In this document: piece after piece, positions 56,322 through 64,000 of the stretch | How positions within the stretch are numbered: position 1 is the stretch's first letter | Layout: each line of letters starts with the position of its first letter | Assembly (NCBI GenBank): GCA_028704385.1 | Contig: JAQVLA010000009.1 | Coordinates: 40,848-104,847, forward strand | Length of the DNA: 64,000 nucleotides | Source of the DNA: Bacteroidales bacterium | GTDB lineage: Bacteria > Bacteroidota > Bacteroidia > Bacteroidales > F082 | Direction: 5' to 3' | Made by a program: the position numbers and the translations under genes | Notes under the pieces: model-generated | Told to the model about the DNA's origin: nothing | The model's input: only the letters and a program-made list of their open reading frames with translations | The model's database searches: none

Positions 56322-56906
56322 TTACAATAATGCTTGATATTCCTTGTCGTTCATGATTTGATTGGCAAGAGTCTTTTTACATCTGTATTTGGCTGTTTTG
56401 GCCTGATCCTCCGAATCAAAATCCATGATCTCTGCTATTTCCTTCATTTTCAATCCTTTCATAAATAGTTTCATCAACATGCGACACCTTCCTGTCATTT
56501 GTAAGAAATGCTTTTGGCAAATCCTTTGTTTCATTGATTCCAGACCAGCGATTTCGTTTTTGATAACTTGCGGAATTTCAAAAACGTCTTCGATCTCCTG
56601 ACCGACAGCTATTTCTCTTTTGAGATAAGTCAGCTTTTGCAACCACAGCTTTCGGGCAATGGCATAGAGTAATGTGCAAATTTTCGTATCCGCAAATAAT
56701 TGCAATTCATCTTGCCTGGCGCGTCTGAATACAATCGTAACTGTATCCTGAAAAATATCTTCAGCATCAGCATAAGTCCCCGAATTGTTTATCACCAGTC
56801 TTTGCACAGGGAGATAACAATTCCTGTAAATCATCTCTAGTGTTTCTGATTTTGCTTCAGCAATTCCCTTCAGCACTTCCTCTGAATCATTACCTGATGA
56901 TTTCAT
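56322..56906 (-). CDS. ECF RNA polymerase sigma factor
   Basis: 194 residues. Sigma region 2 is visible near residues 25-90 (A-E-D-I-F-Q-D-T-V-T-I-V-F), region 4 as a helix-turn-helix near 145-185 (M-K-E-I-A-E-I-M...A-K-T-A-K-Y-R-C-K-K). Region 4 is less typical than in SigW-type factors, as in the Bacteroidota group found with TPR-CHAT loci. Probably cotranscribed with the TPR anti-sigma-like gene; CHAT on the opposite strand lies 666 bases from its start. Confidence 0.88.
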   Translation of the reverse strand: MKSSGNDSEEVLKGIAEAKSETLEMIYRNCYLPVQRLVINNSGTYADAEDIFQDTVTIVFRRARQDELQLFADTKICTLLYAIARKLWLQKLTYLKREIAVGQEIEDVFEIPQVIKNEIAGLESMKQRICQKHFLQMTGRCRMLMKLFMKGLKMKEIAEIMDFDSEDQAKTAKYRCKKTLANQIMNDKEYQALL

Positions 56907-56937
56907 TCCTTAATCCGATTTTTTTGAAAAGGTAACA

Positions 56938-56960
56938 CAAAAATATTCAAATTTTTGAAT
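56938..56960 (-). promoter_or_regulatory. -7 box and palindrome before the sigma operon
   Basis: TATTTTTG (56938-56945, minus strand) fits TAnnTTTG, 31 bases before the start codon. Directly upstream lies the palindrome ATTCAAATTTTTGAAT (56945-56960), where the -10/-33 spacer would be, a possible operator. Confidence 0.4.
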
Positions 56961-57199
56961 CTGTATCACAGGCGTTTTTTTATCTATTTGATTTACAATA
57001 ATATATTGTATGAAAAAATATAAAGTTTTAAAAAGACATTAACTCATCAGTTACTTTTCCGGATTTCTCTGATTAACAAAATGAATTTGCTTTTAATTAA
57101 AATTCCAAAAACCAAAGAAATGAAAAATTTTGTTAATAACCGTAAGTTTACATGATATATCGAGTGTGTAGATTTGACTAAGAGCTTATATATTTTAAA
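56961..57199. other. AT-rich spacer, no gene seen
   Basis: A minus-strand frame at 57047-57235 runs into the MITE-like repeat and lacks coding features. Confidence 0.5.
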
Positions 57200-57417
57200 A
57201 CATTGTTGTCCGGTAAAATTCAAATAAAAACGCATAATCGCTGTAATAGTGCCGTCACGTACGTACGGGACTTGAAATGATTAGGGGGTAACATTTTACT
57301 CTACCTACATTTTGTTCCTAGTGGGACTGTCCTGTTAGGGCCAAAATGTGGGTAGTCAGTGTGTTAGAAATCAAGAAAAGTCCCAGGACGAAATTATAAT
57401 TTTGCCAGACAATAATG
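57200..57417. mobile_element. MITE-like palindromic repeat, copy 1
   Basis: About 218 bases matching 62989-63205 in the same orientation: starts CATTGTTGTCCGGTA, has a long internal palindrome around 57300-57345 (TTTTGTTCCTAGTGGGACTG type) and a degenerate right end near GCCAGACAATAATG. No ORF. It is more decayed than copy 2. Confidence 0.75.
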
Positions 57418-57558
57418 ATTTAAATTTATCCATCCAGGGTTCAACACCATCTTCTGTAGGGCGAAGCCTGTTGTTCATACCAGAATAATTTTCCATAATC
57501 AAATTGTAGAAGTGGCTAATTGACCAAAAAAATAATGCCTGGTATGAACGAAAAACGG

Positions 57559-57566
57559 TACATTTG
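57559..57566 (+). promoter_or_regulatory. -7 box of the CHAT gene
   Basis: TACATTTG fits TAnnTTTG. It ends only 5 bases before the ATG at 57572, so the usable start is probably the ATG at 57611. Confidence 0.45.
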
Positions 57567-57610
57567 TTGGCATGTATAAACAGCAAAATCCATTTGTATT
57601 ATTGCAGTTC

Positions 57611-60600
57611 ATGCCGCAAACTTTAAGTAAGATAGTTAGCTTGTTCGTGTCATTAGCGATAGTTTTTGTATTTGCCCCAAATATTACTATGGCCCATACA
57701 AAGCATAAACCAATTGTTTCGGAAAATGGTGCCCTTGAAAAAGTTTCTTCGTCAAAAGCTATGCAGGTGCAAGCGGACGAAAAACCGGCAAAAGCCCATT
57801 TCGAAAGAGCTGATAAGTTATTTGATGCAGGAAAGCAGGACAGTGCTATGATAGTCTTGCGCTATATTGTCCGTACGGCAGGGAATGAAGAAAAGGAAGC
57901 CTATTTTTCCGCTTTATTACTAATGGCTGAGATACATCGGCGCGCACGCAATTTCGACAGTGCATATCAATTGTTACAGAAAACACATGACGAATTAAGC
58001 ATTAGTCTGCCCGATTCAAGCTTGATATGGGCAAATTATTATCACAAGCTTGGATCCTTGCATGTTAGCCAAGCTGATTATCAAAAAGCTATTTCAGCAT
58101 TAGAAAAATCAATCGAGATGCGGATTCACAATGCAGGAAATGCTGATACCAATCTGGTGAATTCTTATATCAATTTAGGACTTATTTATTATATTTTAGA
58201 TACTTACAATGATGCATTAATTTATTATAACAAGGCCATTCAAATCATTGAAAAAGGAGAAGTTAGAAGTAAAAGTATTATCGCTGTCTGTTACCAGTAT
58301 TCAGCATTAAACTATGCTTTAATGGGTGATTTTGAGAATGCAGCTTTTTATTTTGATGCTGCTAAAAAGCAATATGAAGAATATTTGCACAAAACTGACC
58401 TTTTGTGGGCTAAATTTTACAATAATTATGCCTCAATGCTTTCGGATGAAGGGGTTTTGTCCGAATCGCTTGAATATTACAAAAAGGCACATGCTATCTT
58501 ATTACAAAATTATGATTACACACACATTTCGGTGGGCTTGAATTTACTTCATCAGGCTGTGGTCTATAGCGCATTATATGATTATGACATGGCCTATCAT
58601 TACAATGCATTAGCCATCAATATATTCGAACAGCAATACGATGCTAGTCACGACAGGGTTTTAACAAGCTATCATAACGGAGGGGTGTATCTGAAGGCTT
58701 TGGGCAAATATGAGCAGGCTGCTACTTATTTGCATAAAAGCATAAACCCCAATCTGTTGAATAGCACTAACATTATGGCCTACCGCAATTTGGGAGTGCT
58801 TTACCATGACCTGGATCAAAACGAAGAGGCTGCTATCTGGTTCAGGAAAGCAATGACAGGAGCAATTGAGCTATATGGTCTCAACCACCGCCAAACAGCA
58901 GTGACATTTGTAAGGTACGGCAGTTTTTTAACCGATATGGGCGATTTTGATCAGGCACACGAATTGCTGCATCAGGCAGCCCGGTTTTTAAAAGATTTGA
59001 TGGGTGCTTCTAATCGCGATTATGGCCTGGCATTGTTTAAATGGGGCGCAAACTATCTGGAGCAGGGGAATACAAAGGACGCCTTAGAAGTGTTTCAACA
59101 GGCTGTTGCCGTGTTTTCTCCAGAAGTTGATAGCAGTGATTATCTACGCAATCCGGATTTAGAGCAATTAACACATGACCCCTTTTTGCTCAATACAATT
59201 TACCTCAAGGCAAGGGCGCTTCATATGGTTTACTCCCAAACCGGATCGGAGAAGCATTTGCAGGCGGCATCCCAAACTTACCAATTGAGTATTGCCTTAC
59301 TCACCGAAATGCGAAATGCATACAGCAGCGACGAAAACCGCCTGCATATTACCAGGCTCACTTCCGAAATCCTTTCAAACGCTATGGATTGCGCCTTTGA
59401 ACATTATAACCATACACCGGATTATCATCAGCTTCAAAACGCCTTTACAATTTCCGAAATGGGTAAAGCCATAGTATTGCTGGGCATGTTGCACGATTTG
59501 AAGACGAAACAAGTCAGTCAGTTGCCCGAAGATATTCAAACTGCTGAAAATGGTATCAAACACCGGATGCATACCCTGGAAGGTTTTGTCCGCAACGAAC
59601 GCGGCATCAATCAACCAGATCTGTTTAAACTTAACAAATGGCAGACCGAGCTGATCCTCTTAAAAAACCGGGAGGATAGCCTTATGCAAGCCATTCACCA
59701 ACAGTTTCCGGATTATCAGGCCATGAAATTTGACCTGCCTTCAACCTCCTTAGCCCTGCTGCAGTCTGGCATAGCATCAGATGAAGCCGTTTTATCCTAT
59801 ACACTTGCCGAAAACAACCTCTATGTATTTGCTATAATGACTGATACAGCGTTTTTTTTCAGGAAGCAAACAGGAGAGGGCTTTTTCCAATTGCTGGAGA
59901 CTATGCGCAGGCAATTGTCTGGCCAAATGTTGGCTTCTTATTCCATTCACGATTATCAGGAATACCTGACGACCGCCCATGAACTTTATCGGTATTTGGT
60001 TGAGCCAGTATCGCAACATCTTGGTACCAGGAAACTTATTATTGTCCCCGACAAGCAACTTGCCTACCTTCCTTTTGAGGCGTTGCTCACAAACAAAACA
60101 GCACCGGCAACGATCGACTTTGTCAGCTTGCCCTATTTGTTTCATAATCATGTAATGCGGTATGCCTATACCGTTACCCTGGATCAATACCTACATAATC
60201 GTCAACCTGAGAGCACCAATAACAAAATGCTTGCTTTGGCACCGGAGTATTCAGCAATTGTGGTTGAAAACAACAATGACACTATCAATAAGCTGATGCC
60301 TTTGCCCTGGGCTGTTGAAGAAGTTAAAAGTTTGGCGAAAAGTTATCAGACAGATGTGTATGTGGGTGGTTTGGCCAACAAACAGCTATTTAACCAGAAG
60401 GCACCACATTACAAGGTACTTCATCTGGCCATGCATGCTACCATTGATGATGAGAATCCCATGTTTTCGAAGCTTTATTTTTCTGCTGCAGATCGTATTG
60501 AAGTGCTCGAAACACATGAACTGTACGCAATGCGCTTACCTGCTGCCTTTGCATTTTTGGGTGCTTGCAATTCGGGTGACGGTCCCATACAAAAAGGCGA

Positions 60601-60988
60601 GGGAGTAATGAGTTTCGCGCGGGGCTTTTTATATGCAGGAGTGCAAAGCCTTGTGATGGCACTTTGGGAGGTTGATGACCAAACGGCCTCACGACTGGTT
60701 GTTTCATTTTATGATTTGGCTTCAAAAGCTTACCCTCTGGATGAAGCATTACAGAGAGCAAAACAAACCTACCTTGCCACAGCCGACAATTTGAAAGCAC
60801 ACCCATACTACTGGGCGGGATACATACAGCTGGGTGACAATGAACCGATTAGTTTGCAAACCTACAATCCCTATCGGAGGATTGCTTATATGATAATCGG
60901 TTTGATAATGTTGTTGGCGGGAGTGGTTTACATGCTAAAAAGAAAAAAGCTATTTAGCAAGCACTATGGCGGGCATGATTCCCCCTGA
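57611..60988 (+). CDS. TPR-CHAT caspase-like protease, secreted and membrane-anchored
   Basis: About 1125 residues from the ATG at 57611. The signal peptide ends near N-I-T-M-A; about ten TPR motifs (residues ~60-480) are followed by a helical linker and a C-terminal CHAT domain (about 790-1070). The catalytic dyad is His (in L-A-M-H-A, codon at 60434) and Cys (in G-A-C-N-S-G, codon at 60566), with G-E-G-V-M-S-F-A-R-G-F-L-Y-A-G after it, as in CHAT/separase-like peptidases. A membrane helix (I-I-G-L-I-M-L-L-A-G-V) and a basic tail end the protein, so TPR and CHAT would face the periplasm. The divergent ECF sigma/TPR genes are its likely regulatory partners. The target protein is unknown. Confidence 0.88.
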   Translation: MPQTLSKIVSLFVSLAIVFVFAPNITMAHTKHKPIVSENGALEKVSSSKAMQVQADEKPAKAHFERADKLFDAGKQDSAMIVLRYIVRTAGNEEKEAYFSALLLMAEIHRRARNFDSAYQLLQKTHDELSISLPDSSLIWANYYHKLGSLHVSQADYQKAISALEKSIEMRIHNAGNADTNLVNSYINLGLIYYILDTYNDALIYYNKAIQIIEKGEVRSKSIIAVCYQYSALNYALMGDFENAAFYFDAAKKQYEEYLHKTDLLWAKFYNNYASMLSDEGVLSESLEYYKKAHAILLQNYDYTHISVGLNLLHQAVVYSALYDYDMAYHYNALAINIFEQQYDASHDRVLTSYHNGGVYLKALGKYEQAATYLHKSINPNLLNSTNIMAYRNLGVLYHDLDQNEEAAIWFRKAMTGAIELYGLNHRQTAVTFVRYGSFLTDMGDFDQAHELLHQAARFLKDLMGASNRDYGLALFKWGANYLEQGNTKDALEVFQQAVAVFSPEVDSSDYLRNPDLEQLTHDPFLLNTIYLKARALHMVYSQTGSEKHLQAASQTYQLSIALLTEMRNAYSSDENRLHITRLTSEILSNAMDCAFEHYNHTPDYHQLQNAFTISEMGKAIVLLGMLHDLKTKQVSQLPEDIQTAENGIKHRMHTLEGFVRNERGINQPDLFKLNKWQTELILLKNREDSLMQAIHQQFPDYQAMKFDLPSTSLALLQSGIASDEAVLSYTLAENNLYVFAIMTDTAFFFRKQTGEGFFQLLETMRRQLSGQMLASYSIHDYQEYLTTAHELYRYLVEPVSQHLGTRKLIIVPDKQLAYLPFEALLTNKTAPATIDFVSLPYLFHNHVMRYAYTVTLDQYLHNRQPESTNNKMLALAPEYSAIVVENNNDTINKLMPLPWAVEEVKSLAKSYQTDVYVGGLANKQLFNQKAPHYKVLHLAMHATIDDENPMFSKLYFSAADRIEVLETHELYAMRLPAAFAFLGACNSGDGPIQKGEGVMSFARGFLYAGVQSLVMALWEVDDQTASRLVVSFYDLASKAYPLDEALQRAKQTYLATADNLKAHPYYWAGYIQLGDNEPISLQTYNPYRRIAYMIIGLIMLLAGVVYMLKRKKLFSKHYGGHDSP

Positions 60989-61068
60989 TGTGGATTCCAA
61001 TCTATAGCTAAAGTAAAGAGTATCATGTAGCTAACATTCCTGTTAGTAGAATTTGCCCCGAGCCGCAC

Positions 61069-61119
61069 CCTGGCCTGCTTGATGGCAACAGCGAAACTAC
61101 GAAGCTGGTGAAGTATTAA
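61069..61119 (+). pseudogene. T9SS sorting-domain tail remnant
   Basis: Encodes P-G-L-L-D-G-N-S-E-T-T-K-L-V-K-Y-stop. The last 28 bases are identical to the end of the beta-helix gene (62905-62932), and the sequence just 3' is also alike (AGGGGGTTATTTTGAA versus GGGGGGTATTTTGAA). It is the scar of a deleted or recombined sister gene. Confidence 0.7.
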
Positions 61120-61204
61120 TCAAATCAGTAAAGGGGGTTATTTTGAAGACTTCTAAATTACAGCTGACACTTGTTTTGCTGGTAAAGCTTCTGCTGTTTA
61201 TGCT

Positions 61205-61212
61205 TATATTTG
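61205..61212 (+). promoter_or_regulatory. -7 box of the beta-helix T9SS gene
   Basis: TATATTTG matches TAnnTTTG, 94 bases upstream of the ATG at 61307. Between 60989 and 61204 only the sorting-domain remnant was seen. Confidence 0.45.
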
Positions 61213-61306
61213 TTCTTCAATTAGCAACGGCTTAAAAGGAACAACTTTGCCAACCAAACAATTTGACATGTAACTAACTGATCGAAATCACATAATTCCT
61301 TTCCTA

Positions 61307-62932
61307 ATGGAACATACAAAAGCAATCTTTTTAATATCCTCTCTTTTATTACTTCAGGCCGTTACTTTAAAATCACAAATTCTGCAAACAGATCTCATTT
61401 CTTCTGACACCACCTGGTCATCCGATACAGTTAGAATTTACAATGATATTTTGTTGGAATATCCAGCAACACTATCAATTAACCCTGGAGTTTATTTGGA
61501 ATTTCAAGGTGATTATTCCATTGAAGTTCAAGGGAAAATTTTAGCTTTGGGCACGGAGGAATATCCAATTACATTTACAGTTTCAGATACTAATGGTTTC
61601 TCTAATATCTCTATAAATGCTGGTGGATGGGGTGGCATTAAATTGCTCGATAATTCTGTTGACACTTCGTATTTTTCATTTTGTAATTTTTCTTTTGGGA
61701 AGGCTTGTGATACATTAAACCAAAATGATCGAATTGCAAGTGAGAGCCTTAAAGGAGGAGCTATTTATGCTAACGGATATGCTAACATCCTGATTGAAAA
61801 CTGTGTTTTTTCAAACAATATGGCTTACCATTCGGGAGGTGCAATAATGGCAGTAAATCTTCATAATCTTTTTATCAGTAATAGTTTGTTTGATAACAAT
61901 CGCGTTCTAGAATATGGAGGAGCTTTATGGTTGAATAATATTGAACAAACTGTAATATCCAAGAATATCTTCAATGAAAACAAGGCAATTAAATTCAGGG
62001 AGACTGCAGGGGGAACGGCTATTTCTGGTGCTGGTGCCGCAATGTGGCTGGGTGCACAAACCTCTAATTCTTTTATCATCAGCAATTTCATTACTAATAA
62101 TATTTCACTTGATGCTGCATTTTATGAAACAAATTATAAATGCAAAGTTTTTAATAATATTATTGTGAATAATAGAGGTCCGGGAATGATTATAGGTCAT
62201 TCTGCTTCAATTTCTTTATATAATAATAATACTATTGTACATAATAAAGGTTTTTTCCATAATATGTGTGGCATTTTATTTTTTAGTCCAAATATTACAA
62301 TGAGAAATAACATTGTTTATGGAAACACTTCTGATTATTATGGCTTTGATCCGATACAGGTTTATTCACCGGATCCTGTCATTGCAGATTTCGCCTACTC
62401 CTGCAACCCGGATGAACCTGTTTATTATCAAGGTGAAGGCAATATCCACGAAGATCCGCAGTTTGTAAACCCCACTTCAGGTGCTGGACCAGATTACGAT
62501 GGTCTGTCAGCCGATTGGTCTTTGCTGGACAGTTCGCCCTGTGTAAACACCGGCACACCCGACACCACAGGCCTTAACCTGCCGACAACCGACCTGCTTG
62601 GAAACCCACGAATCTTTGGCATACGGGTGGATATGGGTGCCATCGAAAACCAAATGGTAGTCGGTTTGCCCCCAAACCCGCAGGTAAACGCACGCATACA
62701 GGTGAGCCCCAATCCCTTTGGCCAAAGCTTTAAAGTGATCGCCCCGAATGATAAAAAAATCAGCAGCATCAGCCTGTTTAACCAAAACGGCCAACAGATC
62801 GCAACGGAAACAATGATGCCTTTTGAGCAAATGCTTGTGTTTGACCTGCGCAATCAGTCGCCCGGCCTCTACCTGCTGGTAACACGCTTTGCAGACGGCA
62901 GCACCGAAACTACGAAGCTGGTGAAGTATTAA
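61307..62932 (+). CDS. T9SS type A beta-helix surface protein
   Basis: 541 residues: signal peptide (L-L-L-Q-A-V-T-L-K-S-Q), then a right-handed parallel beta-helix (about 110-370) with N-x-x-x-x-N turns such as C-V-F-S-N-N-M-A-Y-H-S-G-G-A-I and I-V-Y-G-N-T, a choice-of-anchor/pectate-lyase-like module with D-L-L-G-N-P-R near 430, and a type A sorting domain from V-S-P-N-P-F to T-K-L-V-K-Y. Likely polysaccharide binding or cleavage at the surface; no lyase catalytic residues were identified. Flanked by the two MITE-like copies together with the CHAT gene. Confidence 0.88.
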   Translation: MEHTKAIFLISSLLLLQAVTLKSQILQTDLISSDTTWSSDTVRIYNDILLEYPATLSINPGVYLEFQGDYSIEVQGKILALGTEEYPITFTVSDTNGFSNISINAGGWGGIKLLDNSVDTSYFSFCNFSFGKACDTLNQNDRIASESLKGGAIYANGYANILIENCVFSNNMAYHSGGAIMAVNLHNLFISNSLFDNNRVLEYGGALWLNNIEQTVISKNIFNENKAIKFRETAGGTAISGAGAAMWLGAQTSNSFIISNFITNNISLDAAFYETNYKCKVFNNIIVNNRGPGMIIGHSASISLYNNNTIVHNKGFFHNMCGILFFSPNITMRNNIVYGNTSDYYGFDPIQVYSPDPVIADFAYSCNPDEPVYYQGEGNIHEDPQFVNPTSGAGPDYDGLSADWSLLDSSPCVNTGTPDTTGLNLPTTDLLGNPRIFGIRVDMGAIENQMVVGLPPNPQVNARIQVSPNPFGQSFKVIAPNDKKISSISLFNQNGQQIATETMMPFEQMLVFDLRNQSPGLYLLVTRFADGSTETTKLVKY

Positions 62933-62988
62933 GCGGTTGAGGGGGGTATTTTGAATGAATTTAACATGAAGCAAAACTATAAATGAAA

Positions 62989-63205
62989 ACATTGTTGTCC
63001 GGTATAATTCACACAAAAATGCTCAATCATTGGAATAATACCGTCCCTACGGGACAAGAAATGATTAGGGGTAACATTTTATTCTATCCATATTTTGTCC
63101 CTAACGGGACTGTCCCGTTAGGGACAAAATATGGGTAGTCAGTGTTTATAGATTAAGAAAAAGTCCCGTAGGGACGACATTATCAATTTACCGGACAACA
63201 TTGAA
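62989..63205. mobile_element. MITE-like palindromic repeat, copy 2
   Basis: 217 bases with terminal inverted repeats (TGTTGTCCGGTA at 62993-63004 region and its complement near 63189-63200), an inner GTCCCTACGGGAC/GTCCCGTAGGGAC pair, and at the centre a near-perfect 55-base palindrome (63084-63138; TTTTGTCCCTAACGGGA and complement). No ORF. Elements of this kind are common between Bacteroidota genes; mobilisation by a transposase elsewhere is inferred. Confidence 0.75.
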
Positions 63206-63283
63206 ATGAAAAGTCAAAACAATGCAGTTTAGAGTTATCTTTGGTTGTTATTGCTATTATCGTTATACTTATAAACATTCATC

Positions 63284-63389
63284 ATGAAGTTTTTCCATAA
63301 TGTAGTGTTACTCATAAGCCTTTTGTTAACAAGCAATTAGTTGTTTGCCCAAAAAAACCGGCTCAACAGAAATAGCCGGTGGGGAAAGA
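63284..63389 (+). pseudogene. Truncated secreted-protein gene with premature stop
   Basis: ATG at 63284 opens a signal peptide M-K-F-F-H-N-V-V-L-L-I-S-L-L-L-T-S-N; codon 19 is TAG (63338), and the frame continues L-F-A-Q-K-N, the expected cleavage site. It is cut after about 35 codons by the transposase remnant. Probably another T9SS-type cargo gene. Confidence 0.6.
63351..63379 (-). terminator. Terminator of the transposase remnant
   Basis: 6-bp stem (CCGGCT/AGCCGG) with a 10-base loop, followed on the minus strand by seven T, 17 bases after the transposase stop codon. Confidence 0.65.
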
Positions 63390-63395
63390 AATCCA

Positions 63396-63560
63396 TCAAG
63401 CAAAGATTAGAGACACACGATAGAGGAAAAAACTTACATCTGTTATGCCTCTGAACACTGCCCTGAATGCTTTAATTTTCCCGTTGAAGTTTTCTGCTAA
63501 TGCATTGGTGCTTCTGTTTTTGAAGTAATTGAGTATTGTTTTCTGGTGTAGTTTAATAAC
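63396..63560 (-). pseudogene. ISL3/ISAon1-like transposase, C-terminal remnant
   Basis: 54 codons plus stop encode N-Y-F-K-N-R-S-T-N-A-L-A-E-N-F-N-G-K-I-K followed by A-F-R-A-V-F-R-G-I, the well-conserved DDE-domain C-terminus of ISL3/ISAon1-type transposases. The upstream rest is replaced at about 63561-63567 by group II intron sequence. Confidence 0.8.
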
Positions 63561-63566
63561 CAGAAG

Positions 63567-63875
63567 CTTGCAGATATAGACGGTTGGTTGCGTAACCGAC
63601 TGCGCTATTGCATTTGGACAGACTGGAAGAAACCCTAACGCCGGCGTAAAAGCCTCATTCGGTTAGGAATTCTGCATGGTCAAGCCTATGCTTGGAGTAG
63701 AACCAGAATGGGGGGATGGGCAGTTGCCCAGAGTCCAATTTTGATTACTACCATCACTTTAGAACGGCTTCGTAAAAGAGGCTACATCTCTATGCTTAGT
63801 TTATAACAGGAAGTTTCGCTTAACAACTACAAAAACTCGCTTTTCCTCATGTTTTAAAGAACCGCCGTATACGTG
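63567..63875 (+). mobile_element. Group II intron 3' remnant with broken maturase
   Basis: In one frame (63567-63806) lies the maturase C-terminus: D-G-W-L-R-N-R-L-R-Y-C-I-W-T-D-W-K-K-P, then TAA (63636) where a Lys codon is expected, then R-R-R-K-S-L-I-R-L-G and N-terminus-less SPIL-type segment Q-S-P-I-L-I-T-T-I-T-L-E-R-L. The downstream GAACCGCCGTATACG (63859-63873) is the conserved intron sequence before domain V; it stops abruptly there, cut by the IS21-like end. Reverse transcriptase and splicing must be inactive. Confidence 0.78.
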
Positions 63876-63878
63876 CAA

Positions 63879-64000
63879 ATTCCGGACGATACTGACCCCC
63901 CATTCCGGATCAAGCTGACCCCCCATTCCGGCATACTGACCCCCTCCAAAATTTGGGTTTGTTAATGAGTTCTGGCATGCAACAACGTTGTGCCTTGCTG
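63879..64000. mobile_element. IS21-like element, left end (continues outside window)
   Basis: Three direct repeats of about 22 bases, each ATTCCGG...CTGACCCCC (63879-63901, 63902-63924, 63925-63946), are the multiple terminal sites typical of IS21-family ends. No transposase codons lie inside the remaining 55 bases; istA would follow outside. Confidence 0.6.

Noticed and set aside
57047..57235. 62-codon minus-strand frame next to the MITE-like copy
   Set aside because: It starts inside the repeat and lacks coding features.
57611..60988. Gasdermin- or type III CRISPR-linked CHAT (craspase-like) system
   Set aside because: No gasdermin-like or cas gene lies nearby, and the signal peptide and membrane anchor place the domain outside the cytosol.

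Overview
The window comes from a member of the Bacteroidota, most likely an environmental, possibly uncultured, lineage of the Bacteroidales/Marinilabiliales type. The evidence is internal: secreted proteins with C-terminal type IX secretion (T9SS type A) sorting domains, families largely restricted to this phylum (DUF5686, DUF5687-type ABC permease, DUF2027-Smr), a SecA of about 1100 residues ending in a zinc motif, and many promoters with the Bacteroidota -7 box TAnnTTTG. No rRNA, tRNA or CRISPR array was seen.

Bases 1-31.6 kb are mostly ordinary chromosome. On the + strand lie a Nudix fragment, coaD, a thioredoxin-like lipid/redox protein, secA, a small lipoprotein, a patatin-barrel fusion, pyrH, a GT39-type membrane glycosyltransferase and frr. 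A long minus-strand block follows: holin-like and YtxH membrane proteins, an AI-2E family transporter, a DEAD-box helicase, DUF2200, DUF1697, a cupin, an outer-membrane barrel, an LtaS-like sulfatase-fold protein, a ClC channel, and DUF5686 with an ABC pair. Then come MazG, a hemerythrin/PAS (DUF438) and DUF1858/DUF2249 pair, and an rRNA methyltransferase.

From 31.6 to 39.4 kb there are two damaged genes: an AbiEii-type toxin with a nonsense codon and a frameshift beside an intact AbiEi antitoxin, and xseA split by a one-base deletion. A hybrid histidine kinase follows, then a MbnH-like di-haem peroxidase with its MbnP-like partner.

From 39.5 to 41.3 kb lies the most unusual structure in the window: six copies of a ~142-bp element with inverted, hairpin-forming GC-rich ends, joined by two kinds of repeated linker, with a DUF559 Vsr-like endonuclease gene in the middle. 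I consider this the best candidate for an undescribed system (a nuclease-associated repeat array).

From 41.5 to 44.6 kb are DUF2027-Smr and a cation/proton antiporter. From 44.6 to 63 kb is a surface-protein and signalling island: six T9SS cargo genes, orphan fragments of sorting domains, an ECF sigma factor with a TPR membrane partner, a Cys-rich zinc-ribbon protein, and a secreted, membrane-anchored TPR-CHAT caspase-like protease. The CHAT gene and a beta-helix T9SS gene sit between two direct copies of a ~217-bp MITE-like palindromic element. The last 0.75 kb is a graveyard of mobile DNA: a broken secreted-protein gene, the 3' end of an ISL3/ISAon1-like transposase with its terminator, the 3' end of a group II intron maturase with an in-frame stop, and the left end of an IS21-like element running out of the window.
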